A stretch of DNA of 64,000 nt from Actinocorallia sp039871655 (GTDB lineage Bacteria > Actinomycetota > Actinomycetes > Streptosporangiales > Streptosporangiaceae): contig NZ_JBDPLZ010000003.1 in assembly GCF_039871655.1 (NCBI RefSeq), positions 1 through 64,000 on the forward strand, given 5' to 3'. The position numbers were made by a program, and so were the translations under genes. Below are positions 24,637 through 32,659 of this stretch, in pieces. Position 1 is the stretch's first letter. Every line of letters begins with the position of its first letter. The notes under the pieces are model-generated. The model ran no database searches. It saw only the letters and a list, made by a program, of their open reading frames with translations, and had not been told where the DNA came from.

Positions 24637-25923
24637 GTGAGCGACTTCGAGACGAAGAACTTCTTCCAAGACCAGGACCTGGTCGCGGACCCCTACCCGT
24701 ACTACAAGGCGCTGCGCGACAAGTGCCCCGTGTCGCACGAGCCCCACCACGGCGTGGTGATGCTGAGCGGGTACGACGAGGTGTCCGAGGTGGCCCAGGA
24801 CTCCGAGAAGTGGTCGTCCTGCACTTCGGTGATCGGTCCCTTCGCGGCCTTCCCCGTCCCGCTCGAGGGCGACGACATCACCGCCCTGATCGAGGAGTAC
24901 CGGGACCAGCTCCCGATGAGCGACCAGCTCCCCACGTTCGACCCGCCGACGCACACCAAGCACCGCGCGCTGCTCATGAAGCTGATCACCCCCAAGCGAC
25001 TCAAGGAGAACGGCGACCGCCTGGTCGAGTTCGCCGACCGCGTCCTGGACGACTTCCTCGCCGGCGGCGAGGGCGAGGCGATCAGCGAGCTGGCCGTCCC
25101 CTTCTCCCTGTACGTCATCGCCGACCTCCTGGGCGTGCCCGAGGAGGACCGGGACTCGTTCGCCGCGGTCCTGCAGGGCAAGTCGGTCGAGGAGACCACC
25201 CTCGGCAGCACCGAGGGCGAGCTGGCGCACTCCCCGATGGAGTTCCTCTACGCGAGCTTCGTCAAGTACATCGAGGAGCGCCGCGCCGAGCCGCGCGAGG
25301 ACGTCCTGACCGCCATGGCCCAGGCGACGTTCCCCGACGGCTCCCTCCCCGAGGTCATGGACGTCGTGCGCGTGGCCGCCAACCTGTACTCGGCGGGCCA
25401 GGAGACCACCGTCCGCCTCATCGGCTCGGCGGTCCAGATCCTCGCCGACAACCCCGACATCCAGCGGCGGATCCGCGAGCAGCCCGAGCTCCTCGGCAAC
25501 TTCATCGAGGAGACGCTGCGGACGGAGAGCCCGATCAAGGGCGACTTCCGGCTGTCGAAGGTGCCGGTCACCGTGGGCGGGGTCGACCTGCCCGCCGGCA
25601 CCACGGTGATGCTGATGAACGGCGCCGCCAACCGCGACCCGAAGCACTTCGAGGACCCGGACACCTTCGACCTCGAGCGCAAGAACGCCCGCCACCACAT
25701 CGCGTTCGGGCGCGGCATCCACACCTGCCCCGGCGCCCCCCTCGCCCGGGCCGAGGCGAAGGTCTGCCTCGAGCGGCTCCTCGCCCGCACGACCGACATC
25801 AGGGTCTCCGAGAAGGTCCACGGTCCCGCGGACGACCGCGCCTACCAGTACCTTCCGACCTTCATCCTCCGCGGCCTGATGAACCTGAACGTGGAGTTCA
25901 CCCTCGCGGAGGACGGCTCCTGA
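24637..25923 (+). CDS. Cytochrome P450
   Basis: A 428-residue class I P450. The I-helix motif YSAGQETTVRL carries the acid-alcohol pair as E-T. EETLRTESP holds the ExxR, and the haem loop FGRGIHTCPGAP has the proximal cysteine at about C364. The GTG at 24637 has an AAGGAG site and is preferred to a much longer in-frame extension. Its TGA shares a base with the ATG of the ferredoxin gene. Its family differs from the 8929 P450 (Gln-Glu versus Ile-Asp in the I-helix), so a different substrate is likely, perhaps a terpenoid or lipid. Confidence 0.94.
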   Translation: MSDFETKNFFQDQDLVADPYPYYKALRDKCPVSHEPHHGVVMLSGYDEVSEVAQDSEKWSSCTSVIGPFAAFPVPLEGDDITALIEEYRDQLPMSDQLPTFDPPTHTKHRALLMKLITPKRLKENGDRLVEFADRVLDDFLAGGEGEAISELAVPFSLYVIADLLGVPEEDRDSFAAVLQGKSVEETTLGSTEGELAHSPMEFLYASFVKYIEERRAEPREDVLTAMAQATFPDGSLPEVMDVVRVAANLYSAGQETTVRLIGSAVQILADNPDIQRRIREQPELLGNFIEETLRTESPIKGDFRLSKVPVTVGGVDLPAGTTVMLMNGAANRDPKHFEDPDTFDLERKNARHHIAFGRGIHTCPGAPLARAEAKVCLERLLARTTDIRVSEKVHGPADDRAYQYLPTFILRGLMNLNVEFTLAEDGS

Positions 25924-26111
25924 TGAAGGTCACCATCGACGACGACAACTGCCGGGGCCACGGCGCCTGCTGTGCGGCGAGCCCCGACGTGTTCGACATC
26001 AACGACGACGGCTACGCCGAGGTCCTGCTGGACGTGATCCCCGCCGAGCTGGAAGAGTCCGTTCGCAAGGCCGCTGCCAACTGCCCCGAGCGCGCCATCA
26101 CGGTGAGCTGA
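25923..26111 (+). CDS. 3Fe-4S ferredoxin (P450 redox partner)
   Basis: A 62-residue ferredoxin with cluster ligands C10 and C16 and a C-terminal NCPE cysteine. H13 stands in for a fourth cysteine, as in the ferredoxin at 8727-8927. The ATG overlaps the P450 stop by one base (TGATG), so the two are made together. Here the gene follows the P450, whereas in the first module it precedes it. Confidence 0.93.
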   Translation: MKVTIDDDNCRGHGACCAASPDVFDINDDGYAEVLLDVIPAELEESVRKAAANCPERAITVS

Positions 26112-26157
26112 CACCCCGGAATCCAGACCGCGCGGTCTGCCCCCAGAGGAGAACGAA

Positions 26158-26448
26158 ATGCCCAAGGCATACGTCATCGTCACCGAGGACATCAAGGACG
26201 AGGAGGGTATGGAGGCCTACGGCAAGGCCGCCCTTCCCTCGATCATGCAGTCCGGCGCCTCGATCCTCGCCTTCGACTCCCAGCCCCAGGCTCTCGAAGG
26301 CGAATGGCACGGCACCCGCACGGTCGTCCTGGAATTCGAGTCGGCGGAGGCGGCACGCGCCTGGTACGAGTCCGAGGAGTACCAGAAGGCGAAGGAACTG
26401 CGCCTGGCGGCCGCGGACTCCAACGTGGCGATCATCAACGGGCTCTGA
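26158..26448 (+). CDS. DUF1330 family protein
   Basis: A 96-residue dimeric alpha-beta-barrel (ferredoxin-like) protein of the DUF1330 family. AYVIVTEDIKDEEGMEAYGK, VLEFESAEAARAWYESEEYQ and the C-terminal NVAIINGL are typical. The biochemical role of the family is unknown. A GAGGAGAA site precedes the ATG. It lies 46 bases after the ferredoxin, so it probably belongs to the P450 operon, which ends at the hairpin at 26485-26510. Confidence 0.85.
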   Translation: MPKAYVIVTEDIKDEEGMEAYGKAALPSIMQSGASILAFDSQPQALEGEWHGTRTVVLEFESAEAARAWYESEEYQKAKELRLAAADSNVAIINGL

Positions 26449-26484
26449 CCCCCGGGCCTCCGGCCGAACGGTCCGGCCCGCGTC

Positions 26485-26510
26485 GGCCGCCTCCCGCAGG
26501 GGAGGCGGCC
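26485..26510 (+). terminator. Hairpin after P450-ferredoxin-DUF1330 operon
   Basis: A perfect 11-base-pair stem (26485-26495 with 26500-26510) closes a four-base loop in the 81-base gap before the methyltransferase. It is very GC-rich without a U-run. Confidence 0.55.
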
Positions 26511-26529
26511 GGCGCGGGAGAGGCATCCT

Positions 26530-27147
26530 ATGCTGGTGGGCATGAGCCGCTGGAAAGAGCTGACCGGAGGGACGTCCGGGGAAGAGTACGCCGCGCGCTT
26601 CGCCGCACTGGCCGAGTCCGGGAAGGACCTGCACGGGGAGGCGCGTTTCTGCGCGGCGCTCGTGCCGCCGGGGGCGCGGATACTGGACGCGGGATGCGGC
26701 ACCGGCCGGGTCATGCTCCGCCTGGCGGAGCTCGGCTACGACTGCGTCGGCGTGGACCTCGACGCCTCCATGCTGGCGGTCGCGCGCAAGACCGAGCCGG
26801 AGCTGCCCTGGCTCCAGGCCGACCTGGCGGAGTTCGACCCGTCGGCGCTGGGTATCGTGGCGGACTTCGACCTCATCGTCGCCGCGGGCAACATCTTCCC
26901 GCTGCTCGCACCCGGCACCGAGCCCGAGGTGACCCGGCGACTCACCGCGGCTCTGAAGCCGGGCGGGCTGCTCGTCGCCGGGTTCGGCCTGGACCGCGCC
27001 CACCTGCCGGTGCCGCCGAGCATCACCCTGGACGAGTACGACGCCTACTGCGCGACAGCCGGGCTCACCCTCCTGGACCGCTTCGCCACCTGGGACGCCG
27101 CCCCCTACGACGGCGGAGGCTACGCGGTCAGCGTCCACAGGCGCTGA
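26530..27147 (+). CDS. Class I SAM-dependent methyltransferase
   Basis: A 205-residue methyltransferase of the Methyltransf_25 type. The SAM motif LDAGCGTGRV is near residue 52, the acidic motif II VGVDLDASM near 74 and motif IV FDLIVAAGN near 113. A GGAGAGG site lies six bases before the ATG, and a second ATG four codons later is possible. It precedes a PLP enzyme by three bases, so the two may form a small operon with the BtuF-like gene. The substrate is unknown. Confidence 0.85.
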   Translation: MLVGMSRWKELTGGTSGEEYAARFAALAESGKDLHGEARFCAALVPPGARILDAGCGTGRVMLRLAELGYDCVGVDLDASMLAVARKTEPELPWLQADLAEFDPSALGIVADFDLIVAAGNIFPLLAPGTEPEVTRRLTAALKPGGLLVAGFGLDRAHLPVPPSITLDEYDAYCATAGLTLLDRFATWDAAPYDGGGYAVSVHRR

Positions 27148-27150
27148 CCG

Positions 27151-28149
27151 GTGACGGCATACCTGCACGAGCGCTTCCCCGGCCTGGAGGAGAACCTCCC
27201 GCACCTCCCGCTGGGGGACGGGCCGACGCCGGTGCGGCCGCTGCCCGGGCTCGTCGACGGACCCGCGCCGGTGTGGCTCAAGGACGACGGTGCCTACGGG
27301 AGCGGCGGCTGGGGCGGGAACAAGATCCGCAAGCTCGAATGGCTGATCCCCGAGGTGCGGCGCGGCGGGCGGAGCACGATCCTGAGCGTCGGCGGACTCG
27401 GCACGAACTGGGGGCTGGCGACCGCGTTGTACGGACGCGAGCACGGGCTGCGGACGGTGCTCGCGCTCGTGGACCAGCCCGTCGACGACCACGTCCGGGC
27501 GCAGCTCGAACGGCTTCGGGCGTCCGGGGCGAAGCTGTACTTCACCCGGACGAAGGGGCGGACGATCGCCGCGGTGCCCTGGCTGGTCGCACGCCACTTC
27601 TCGAACGGGCGTCCGCCGTACCTGCTGGGAGCCGGGGGATCGTCGCCCGTGGGAGTACTGGGATACGTCGAGGCCGCGCTGGAGATCGCCGCGCAGGTGC
27701 GGGAGGGGAAGCTGCCCGAACCGTCGCACATCGTCACAGCGGTGGGGTCCGGCGGCACCACGGCGGGCCTCCTTCTCGGTCTCAGGCTCGCCGGGCTGCG
27801 GACGCGGGTCGTCGGCGTCGTGGTCAACGACACCCTGCGCCTGGACGAGACCACCCTGACGAGGCTCGCGCGCCGCACCGCGAAGCTGCTCGAGCGGCGC
27901 GGCGCCGGGCCGCTGCGGTTCGAGCCCGGCGAGGGCGACCTCCTCGTCGTCCGGGACTGGCTCGGAAAGGCCTATGGGCACGCCACCCCGGAAGGGGAGC
28001 GGGCCCGGGAACGCGCCGCCGAACGGGAGAACCTCCTTCTCGAGCCCGTCTACACGGCCAAGGCCGCCGCCGCGCTCCAGGCGATGAACAGGCAGGGGCG
28101 CTTCGGTGAGGGGCCCGTCCTCTTCCTCCAGACGAACGGACCGAGATGA
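27151..28149 (+). CDS. PLP-dependent enzyme of the D-cysteine desulfhydrase/ACC deaminase family
   Basis: A 332-residue fold-type II PLP enzyme. The cofactor lysine lies in GGNKIRKLEW at about K58. The serine/glycine-rich phosphate loop is AVGSGGTTAGLLLG near residue 200. This family includes D-cysteine desulfhydrase and 1-aminocyclopropane-1-carboxylate deaminase; the exact substrate cannot be decided here. The GTG at 27151 lies three bases after the methyltransferase stop, and its own stop overlaps the next ATG by four bases. Confidence 0.85.
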   Translation: MTAYLHERFPGLEENLPHLPLGDGPTPVRPLPGLVDGPAPVWLKDDGAYGSGGWGGNKIRKLEWLIPEVRRGGRSTILSVGGLGTNWGLATALYGREHGLRTVLALVDQPVDDHVRAQLERLRASGAKLYFTRTKGRTIAAVPWLVARHFSNGRPPYLLGAGGSSPVGVLGYVEAALEIAAQVREGKLPEPSHIVTAVGSGGTTAGLLLGLRLAGLRTRVVGVVVNDTLRLDETTLTRLARRTAKLLERRGAGPLRFEPGEGDLLVVRDWLGKAYGHATPEGERARERAAERENLLLEPVYTAKAAAALQAMNRQGRFGEGPVLFLQTNGPR

Positions 28150-28919
28150 GCAGGCGGGCGCAGGACGACACCGGTGCGGTCACGTCCCTGCCCGAGAGGG
28201 CGGAACGGGTCGTCTCGCTGGTCCCGTCGCTGACCGAGAGCATCGCGGCCACCGCGCCGGGCCTCCTCGTCGGCGCCACCGACTGGTGCACGCATCCGGC
28301 GAAACTGGACGTGACACGGATCAAAGGCACCAAGAATCCGGACATCGAACGCATCATCGCGCTGCGTCCCGATGTCGTGCTCGCCAACGTCGAGGAGAAC
28401 CGCGCCCCGGACGTGGAAGCGCTCCGCGCGGCCGGCGTCCCCGTATGGGTCACCGTGATCCGCACGGTGGACGAGGCCCTGACGTCACTGCGCCGCATGC
28501 TCACCGAGGCCTGCGGCCTGCCCGTACCGACCTGGCTGGAAGACGCCGAACGGGTATGGGCGGCTCTCCCGGAACCGGAACACCGCCGCACGGCCGTCAT
28601 CCCGATCTGGCGCCGCCCCTGGATGGTGATCGGCCGTGACACCTTCGCCGGCGACGTTCTGGCCCGCCTCGGCGTCGACAACGCCTACGCCGCCCACACC
28701 GAGCGCTACCCCAAGATCCCGCTGGAGAGACTCCTCGCCGTCGCCCCCGACCTCGTCGTCCTCCCCGACGAGCCCTACGCCTTCGGCCACGCCGACGGCC
28801 CCGAATGTTTTCCGGGCCTGAGGACGGCCTTGGTCTCCGGCCGTGACCTCACCTGGTACGGGCCGTCCCTGGTCGACGCCCCGGCACGGCTGACGGCCCT
28901 CCTCGGCGACCCGGCCTGA
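28146..28919 (+). CDS. Cytoplasmic BtuF-like helical-backbone binding protein
   Basis: A 257-residue protein with the fold of B12/ferric-chelate binding proteins. RVVSLVPSLTESI, GATDWCTHP, KNPDIERIIALRPDVVLAN and LAVAPDLVVLPDEPY follow the BtuF pattern. There is no signal peptide or lipobox, and no ABC transporter genes are adjacent, so it should remain in the cytoplasm. It overlaps the PLP-enzyme gene by four bases, which suggests a joint function. A corrinoid, haem or metal-chelate chaperone role is possible but unproven. Confidence 0.8.
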   Translation: MSRRAQDDTGAVTSLPERAERVVSLVPSLTESIAATAPGLLVGATDWCTHPAKLDVTRIKGTKNPDIERIIALRPDVVLANVEENRAPDVEALRAAGVPVWVTVIRTVDEALTSLRRMLTEACGLPVPTWLEDAERVWAALPEPEHRRTAVIPIWRRPWMVIGRDTFAGDVLARLGVDNAYAAHTERYPKIPLERLLAVAPDLVVLPDEPYAFGHADGPECFPGLRTALVSGRDLTWYGPSLVDAPARLTALLGDPA

Positions 28920-28997
28920 CCGGTACGGACGCTCCAGGAACACACGCCATCTCGTCGCGGGGCGAATGTGAGATCAGTGGTCGCCTTGCTCCGCTCG

Positions 28998-30335
28998 TCA
29001 ATCGGCCATCAGACCGTCCGGGGTGGATCTGGCGAGCTCGGCGAGCGTGCCGAGAGCGTGGGAGAGGGTTTCGGCCGGTGGGGAGGCGAGCCCGAGGCGG
29101 ACGGCGTTGGGGGCGCGGTACCGGCCCACGGCGAAGGCCGCCGCAGGGGTCACGGCGATGCCGTGGCGTGCGGCCGCGGCCACGAACGTGTCGGCCCGCC
29201 AGGGACGCGGCAGCTCCCACCAGCAGTGGTAGGAGTTCGGGGCGCTGCGGATCGAGAACCCCTCCAGACGCCGGGCGACGAGTTCCTGCCGAGCGGCCGC
29301 GTCCCGCTGCTTGGCGCGGCCCACCGACCGCACGGCGCCGTCGCCCAGCCAGCGGGTGGCGGCGTCCAGAACGAAGCGCATCGGCGCGGATCCGGCGGAG
29401 CGCAGGGCCGTCGCCATGCTCGAGGAGATCGCTCGCGGGACGACGGCGCACCCGACCGTCAGCCCGGGGGCGAGCCGCTTCGACAGGCTGTCGATCAGGA
29501 CGGTCCGTTCGGGCGCCAGGGCGGCGAGCGGCGGGAGGCCGCCGTTCAGGAACGACCAGACGGCGTCCTCGATCGCGTGGAGGCCGAGCCGTTCCAGGAC
29601 GTCCGCGATCTCGGCTCGGCGGTCCACGGGCATGGTGATCGACAGCGGGTTGTGCAGGGTGGGCTGGAGGTAGACGGCATTGAGCGCGGCCTTGCGGGCG
29701 GCGGCCTCGATCGCCTCGGGCACGAGCCCGGCCTCGTCGACGCTCAACGGCACGAGGGTGATCCCGAGCCGGTTCGCGATCGCCTTCAGGACCGGATAGG
29801 TGAGTTCCTCCACGCCCAGCCGGGATCCCGGAGGCACCAGCGCGGCCATGGCCGCGGCGATCGCCTGCCGCCCGTTGCCGGCGAACAGCACCCGCTCGGG
29901 ATCCGGCCGCCAGCCCGCGTGCGCGAGCAGATCGGCGAAGAGCTCCCGCGCCGGAGGCGTGCCGGCCACGCCGACCGGCCGCATGGACGACTCCAGGACG
30001 TCGGGGCGGAGCAGGGAGCCGATGCCGTGGGCGAGCAGCCCCGCCTGTTCGGGCACGACCGGGTGGTTGAGTTCCAGATCGACTCTGGTGCCGGCGGGTT
30101 CGGCGAGCGCGGGGCGCGGCACCTGGCCGGAGGCTCGGACGAACGTGCCGCGGCCGACCTCCCCGACCGTCAGGCCTCGGCGGGTCAGCTCCTTGTAGAC
30201 CCGGGCGGCGGTGGAATCGGCGATGGCGCGCCGCCGGGCGAACTCCCTTTGCGGCGGCAGCCGGTCACCCGGCCTCAGCCGCCCGGCCGTGATGTCCGCG
30301 GCCAGTTCGTCGGCGACCCGCAGATAGTCGTCCAT
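28998..30335 (-). CDS. MocR/PdxR-type GntR regulator with aminotransferase domain
   Basis: A 445-residue regulator that joins an N-terminal winged HTH of the GntR family (about residues 1-75, DRLPPQREFARRRAIADSTAARVYKEL) to a fold-type I aminotransferase-like domain. The PLP lysine lies in LIDSLSKRLAPG. MocR proteins sense PLP or amino compounds. The ATG at 30335 with a GAGGAGGAG site is preferred to the in-frame start 45 bases upstream. It is divergent from a LysE-type exporter, its likely target. Half-sites at 30391-30427 lie between them. Confidence 0.9.
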   Translation of the reverse strand: MDDYLRVADELAADITAGRLRPGDRLPPQREFARRRAIADSTAARVYKELTRRGLTVGEVGRGTFVRASGQVPRPALAEPAGTRVDLELNHPVVPEQAGLLAHGIGSLLRPDVLESSMRPVGVAGTPPARELFADLLAHAGWRPDPERVLFAGNGRQAIAAAMAALVPPGSRLGVEELTYPVLKAIANRLGITLVPLSVDEAGLVPEAIEAAARKAALNAVYLQPTLHNPLSITMPVDRRAEIADVLERLGLHAIEDAVWSFLNGGLPPLAALAPERTVLIDSLSKRLAPGLTVGCAVVPRAISSSMATALRSAGSAPMRFVLDAATRWLGDGAVRSVGRAKQRDAAARQELVARRLEGFSIRSAPNSYHCWWELPRPWRADTFVAAAARHGIAVTPAAAFAVGRYRAPNAVRLGLASPPAETLSHALGTLAELARSTPDGLMAD

Positions 30336-30412
30336 GGCCGTCTCCTCCTCGGTGCGGTCCGAAAATTGCTCCGAGAGCATTCTGCTCTATTGTATGGAAA
30401 TGGATTGAGAGG

Positions 30413-30427
30413 ATACTGTCAATACAG
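30413..30427. promoter_or_regulatory. Direct-repeat half-sites between MocR and LysE genes
   Basis: ATACTG and ATACAG are repeated with a three-base gap, and TGTAT (30391-30395) forms a possible inverted third half-site. MocR regulators commonly bind such repeats. The match is short, and the promoter elements are not clear. Confidence 0.3.
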
Positions 30428-30484
30428 GCCGTCGAATCGGTGTGAACGGGCCTTATTGCTGGGATGGAGAAGGCGGCCGTGGCC

Positions 30485-31171
30485 ATGGTCGAGGAAACCG
30501 CACTGCTGGGTGTCGTATCCGTCGCGCTGGGGATGGTCCTGTCTCCGGGTCCGAACATGATGTACCTGGTCTCCAGGAGCATCAGCCAGGGGCGACGGGC
30601 CGGAATCATCTCCCTCGGCGGGGTCGCGGCGGGGTTCCTGGTCTATCTGGTCAGCGCGAACCTCGGCCTGGCCGTGCTGTTCGCGGCCGTTCCCCAGATG
30701 CTCACCGCCATCAGGATCGCCGGCGCCCTTTATCTGATCTGGCTCGCCTGGAAGACCGTCAAGCCCGGCGGTGTGTCGGTCTTCGCCGTCCAAGACGTGC
30801 CGTACGATTCGCCGCGCCGCCTTTTCGGTATGGGTTTGATGACGAATCTGCTCAATCCGAAGATAGCCATTCTTTATGTGTCGGTCATTCCGCAGTTCAT
30901 CGACCTCGACAAGGGAAACGTCCTGCTGCAGGGCATCGTCCTCGGCGGTTTCCAGATCCTGGTGGCCGTGTCGGTGAACCTGTCGATCGTGCTCGCCGCC
31001 GGGGCCGTCGCCGGCTTCCTCGAACGGCGTCCCTCCTGGCTGAGGGTCCAACGGATCGCCATGGGAAGCCTGCTGGGCGTGCTGGCCGTCATGCTGGCCT
31101 TCGGCGGTTCGGGCTGGACTCTGCCACGGTGGGAGAGTCCAGGATGGAGCGCGTGCGGGATGAACTACTGA
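30485..31171 (+). CDS. LysE/RhtB-family amino acid exporter
   Basis: A 228-residue membrane exporter with about six helices. MVLSPGPNMMYLVSRSISQGRRAG is the LysE/RhtB signature at the N-terminus, followed by LYLIWLAWKTVK and LNPKIAILYVSVIPQF. It exports an amino acid or derivative by proton exchange. The ATG at 30485 has GGAGAAGG upstream; an in-frame ATG at 30464 lacks a site. It is divergent from the MocR regulator. Its last 28 bases overlap the start of the MerR gene. Confidence 0.88.
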   Translation: MVEETALLGVVSVALGMVLSPGPNMMYLVSRSISQGRRAGIISLGGVAAGFLVYLVSANLGLAVLFAAVPQMLTAIRIAGALYLIWLAWKTVKPGGVSVFAVQDVPYDSPRRLFGMGLMTNLLNPKIAILYVSVIPQFIDLDKGNVLLQGIVLGGFQILVAVSVNLSIVLAAGAVAGFLERRPSWLRVQRIAMGSLLGVLAVMLAFGGSGWTLPRWESPGWSACGMNY

Positions 31172-31962
31172 CCATCGGGCGTTTCGCCCGGATGTGCCGA
31201 CTGAGCGTGAAGCGGCTACGGCACTACGACGACCTCGGACTGCTGACCCCGGACCGGGTGGACCCGTCCACCGGATACCGCTACTACGCGCCGGCGAGGG
31301 TGCGCGACGCCCTGACGGTGGCGCTGCTGCGCGACCTCGACGTGCCGCTCCAGGTGATCGCCGAACTGCTGGCGGCTGGCGACGCGGAGCGGACGCGGCT
31401 GCTGGCCGCCGAACGGGACAGGCTCGCCGCCCGGATCGCCCGCGACACCGAACGGCTGGCCGTGCTGGACCGGCTGGCCGAAGGCCCGGTGCCCGCCTAC
31501 GACGTGGAGATCGTGGACGATCCCGCCCTCCGCCTGGCCGCGGTGCGCGGCCGGTGCGGCGCGGACGAGGTGGGGGCGCGGACACGGGAGTGCGTCATCG
31601 CCCTTCTCGAGGCCCTGAACAGGAGCGCCGCGGGCTGGACTCCGCCGATGTACGGCCTGTACCCCCTGGACCTCGAAGACGGGATGGTCATCGCAGTGGG
31701 AGCTCGGACGGACAAGGACGTACCGGGCACCGTCGCGATGACGCTCCCCGCGGGCCCCGCCGCCACGACCCTGCACACCGGCCCCTACGAACAGCTTCCC
31801 CTGGCCTACCACGCGCTGCACGTCCGGCTCCACGAACAGGGGCTCACCGCCCGAGGCCGGGCACGGGAGGACTACCTCGTCGCCCCCGGCGAGGCCGAAC
31901 CGCACGAGTTGCTCACCCGGCTGACCATCCCCATCGACCCACCACCGCAGGAGACCATGTGA
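31144..31962 (+). CDS. MerR-family regulator with GyrI-like effector domain
   Basis: A 272-residue regulator. The N-terminal MerR winged helix (TIGRFARMCRLSVKRLRHYDDLGLL, residues about 10-34) is followed by a dimerisation coiled coil (about 80-115). A GyrI-like/BmrR-type effector-binding domain follows (about 120-270; LHTGPYEQLPLAYHAL). BmrR-type proteins activate exporters on binding hydrophobic cations. It is translationally coupled to the LysE gene upstream and to a stand-alone GyrI-like protein downstream (GTGA overlap). Confidence 0.9.
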   Translation: MERVRDELLTIGRFARMCRLSVKRLRHYDDLGLLTPDRVDPSTGYRYYAPARVRDALTVALLRDLDVPLQVIAELLAAGDAERTRLLAAERDRLAARIARDTERLAVLDRLAEGPVPAYDVEIVDDPALRLAAVRGRCGADEVGARTRECVIALLEALNRSAAGWTPPMYGLYPLDLEDGMVIAVGARTDKDVPGTVAMTLPAGPAATTLHTGPYEQLPLAYHALHVRLHEQGLTARGRAREDYLVAPGEAEPHELLTRLTIPIDPPPQETM

Positions 31963-32582
31963 CCGTCCCGAAGACCGACCTGAAGAAAGTCCACAGGTCC
32001 CTCTACACCGCGACCGCGAACCCCGGCCTGGTCGAAGCCCCCGAGCTGCCCTTCCTCATGATCGACGGCAGGGGCGACCCGGACGGGGACGGCTACCGGC
32101 GGGCGGTCGAGGCCCTCTACGGCGTCGCCTACGCCGTCCGCTTCGCCCTCAAGAAGGCCGAGGTCCTGGAGTACCCCGTCATGCCGCTTCAGGGATTGTG
32201 GTGGCCGGACGAGGGACGGGAATTCTCCTATGACCTCACGCGTGACGCCTGGTGCTGGACCATGATGATCCTGCAGCCCGCCGAGGCCACCGCCGAGGTC
32301 GTCCAGGAGGCGCTCACCACGGCGGCCAAGAAGAAGCCCGGCCTGCCCGTGCCGGACGTCAGGGCGGAACGCCTCCACGAGGGCCCCTGCGCGCAGATCC
32401 TCCACACCGGCCCTTTCGCCACCGAGCCCGCGACCCTCACCCGCCTCTACGGCTTCCTGGACGAGAAAGGCCTGGCCATCGCGGGCCGCCACCACGAGAT
32501 CTACCTCTCGAACCCTCACCGCACCGCCCCGGAGAAGATGCGGACGATCCTGCGATACCCCGTCACCCTGCCCTCCGCGTGA
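31959..32582 (+). CDS. Stand-alone GyrI-like small-molecule-binding protein
   Basis: A 207-residue protein of the GyrI-like/SBMBP family with two repeats of the SHS2 fold. ELPFLMIDGRGDPDGDGYRRAVEALYGVAYAVRF, GLWWPDEGREF and CAQILHTGPF are typical. Such proteins bind or hydrolyse hydrophobic small molecules. The GTG start at 31959 overlaps the MerR stop, so sensor and binder are made together. It may buffer or destroy the ligand that the MerR partner senses. Confidence 0.85.
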   Translation: MTVPKTDLKKVHRSLYTATANPGLVEAPELPFLMIDGRGDPDGDGYRRAVEALYGVAYAVRFALKKAEVLEYPVMPLQGLWWPDEGREFSYDLTRDAWCWTMMILQPAEATAEVVQEALTTAAKKKPGLPVPDVRAERLHEGPCAQILHTGPFATEPATLTRLYGFLDEKGLAIAGRHHEIYLSNPHRTAPEKMRTILRYPVTLPSA

Positions 32583-32628
32583 CGCCCGGCCGGGTGCGGC
32601 CGGGACATCATCGAGCTTCCTCGGAATG

Positions 32629-32646
32629 CATCAAAACGATTTGATG
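32629..32646. promoter_or_regulatory. ArsR-type operator
   Basis: CATCAAAacgaTTTGATG has perfect seven-base arms with a four-base centre. It directly abuts the -10 box TATAAT and lies 14-31 bases before the ArsR start, where bound repressor would mask the promoter. Sites with ATCAA/TTGAT arms are known for ArsR/SmtB proteins. Confidence 0.7.
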
Positions 32647-32652
32647 TATAAT
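32647..32652 (+). promoter_or_regulatory. Consensus -10 element, probably giving a leaderless mRNA
   Basis: TATAAT is a perfect sigma-70 -10 element. Its usual start point, seven to eight bases downstream, coincides with the GTG at 32660, and there is no ribosome-binding site before that GTG. A -35 element is weak. Confidence 0.6.
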
Positions 32653-32659
32653 CCTGGTT

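Noticed and set aside
28066..28146. Cobalamin riboswitch before the BtuF-like gene
   Set aside because: The gene overlaps its upstream neighbour by four bases, so there is no leader, and no B12-box-like sequence is seen.
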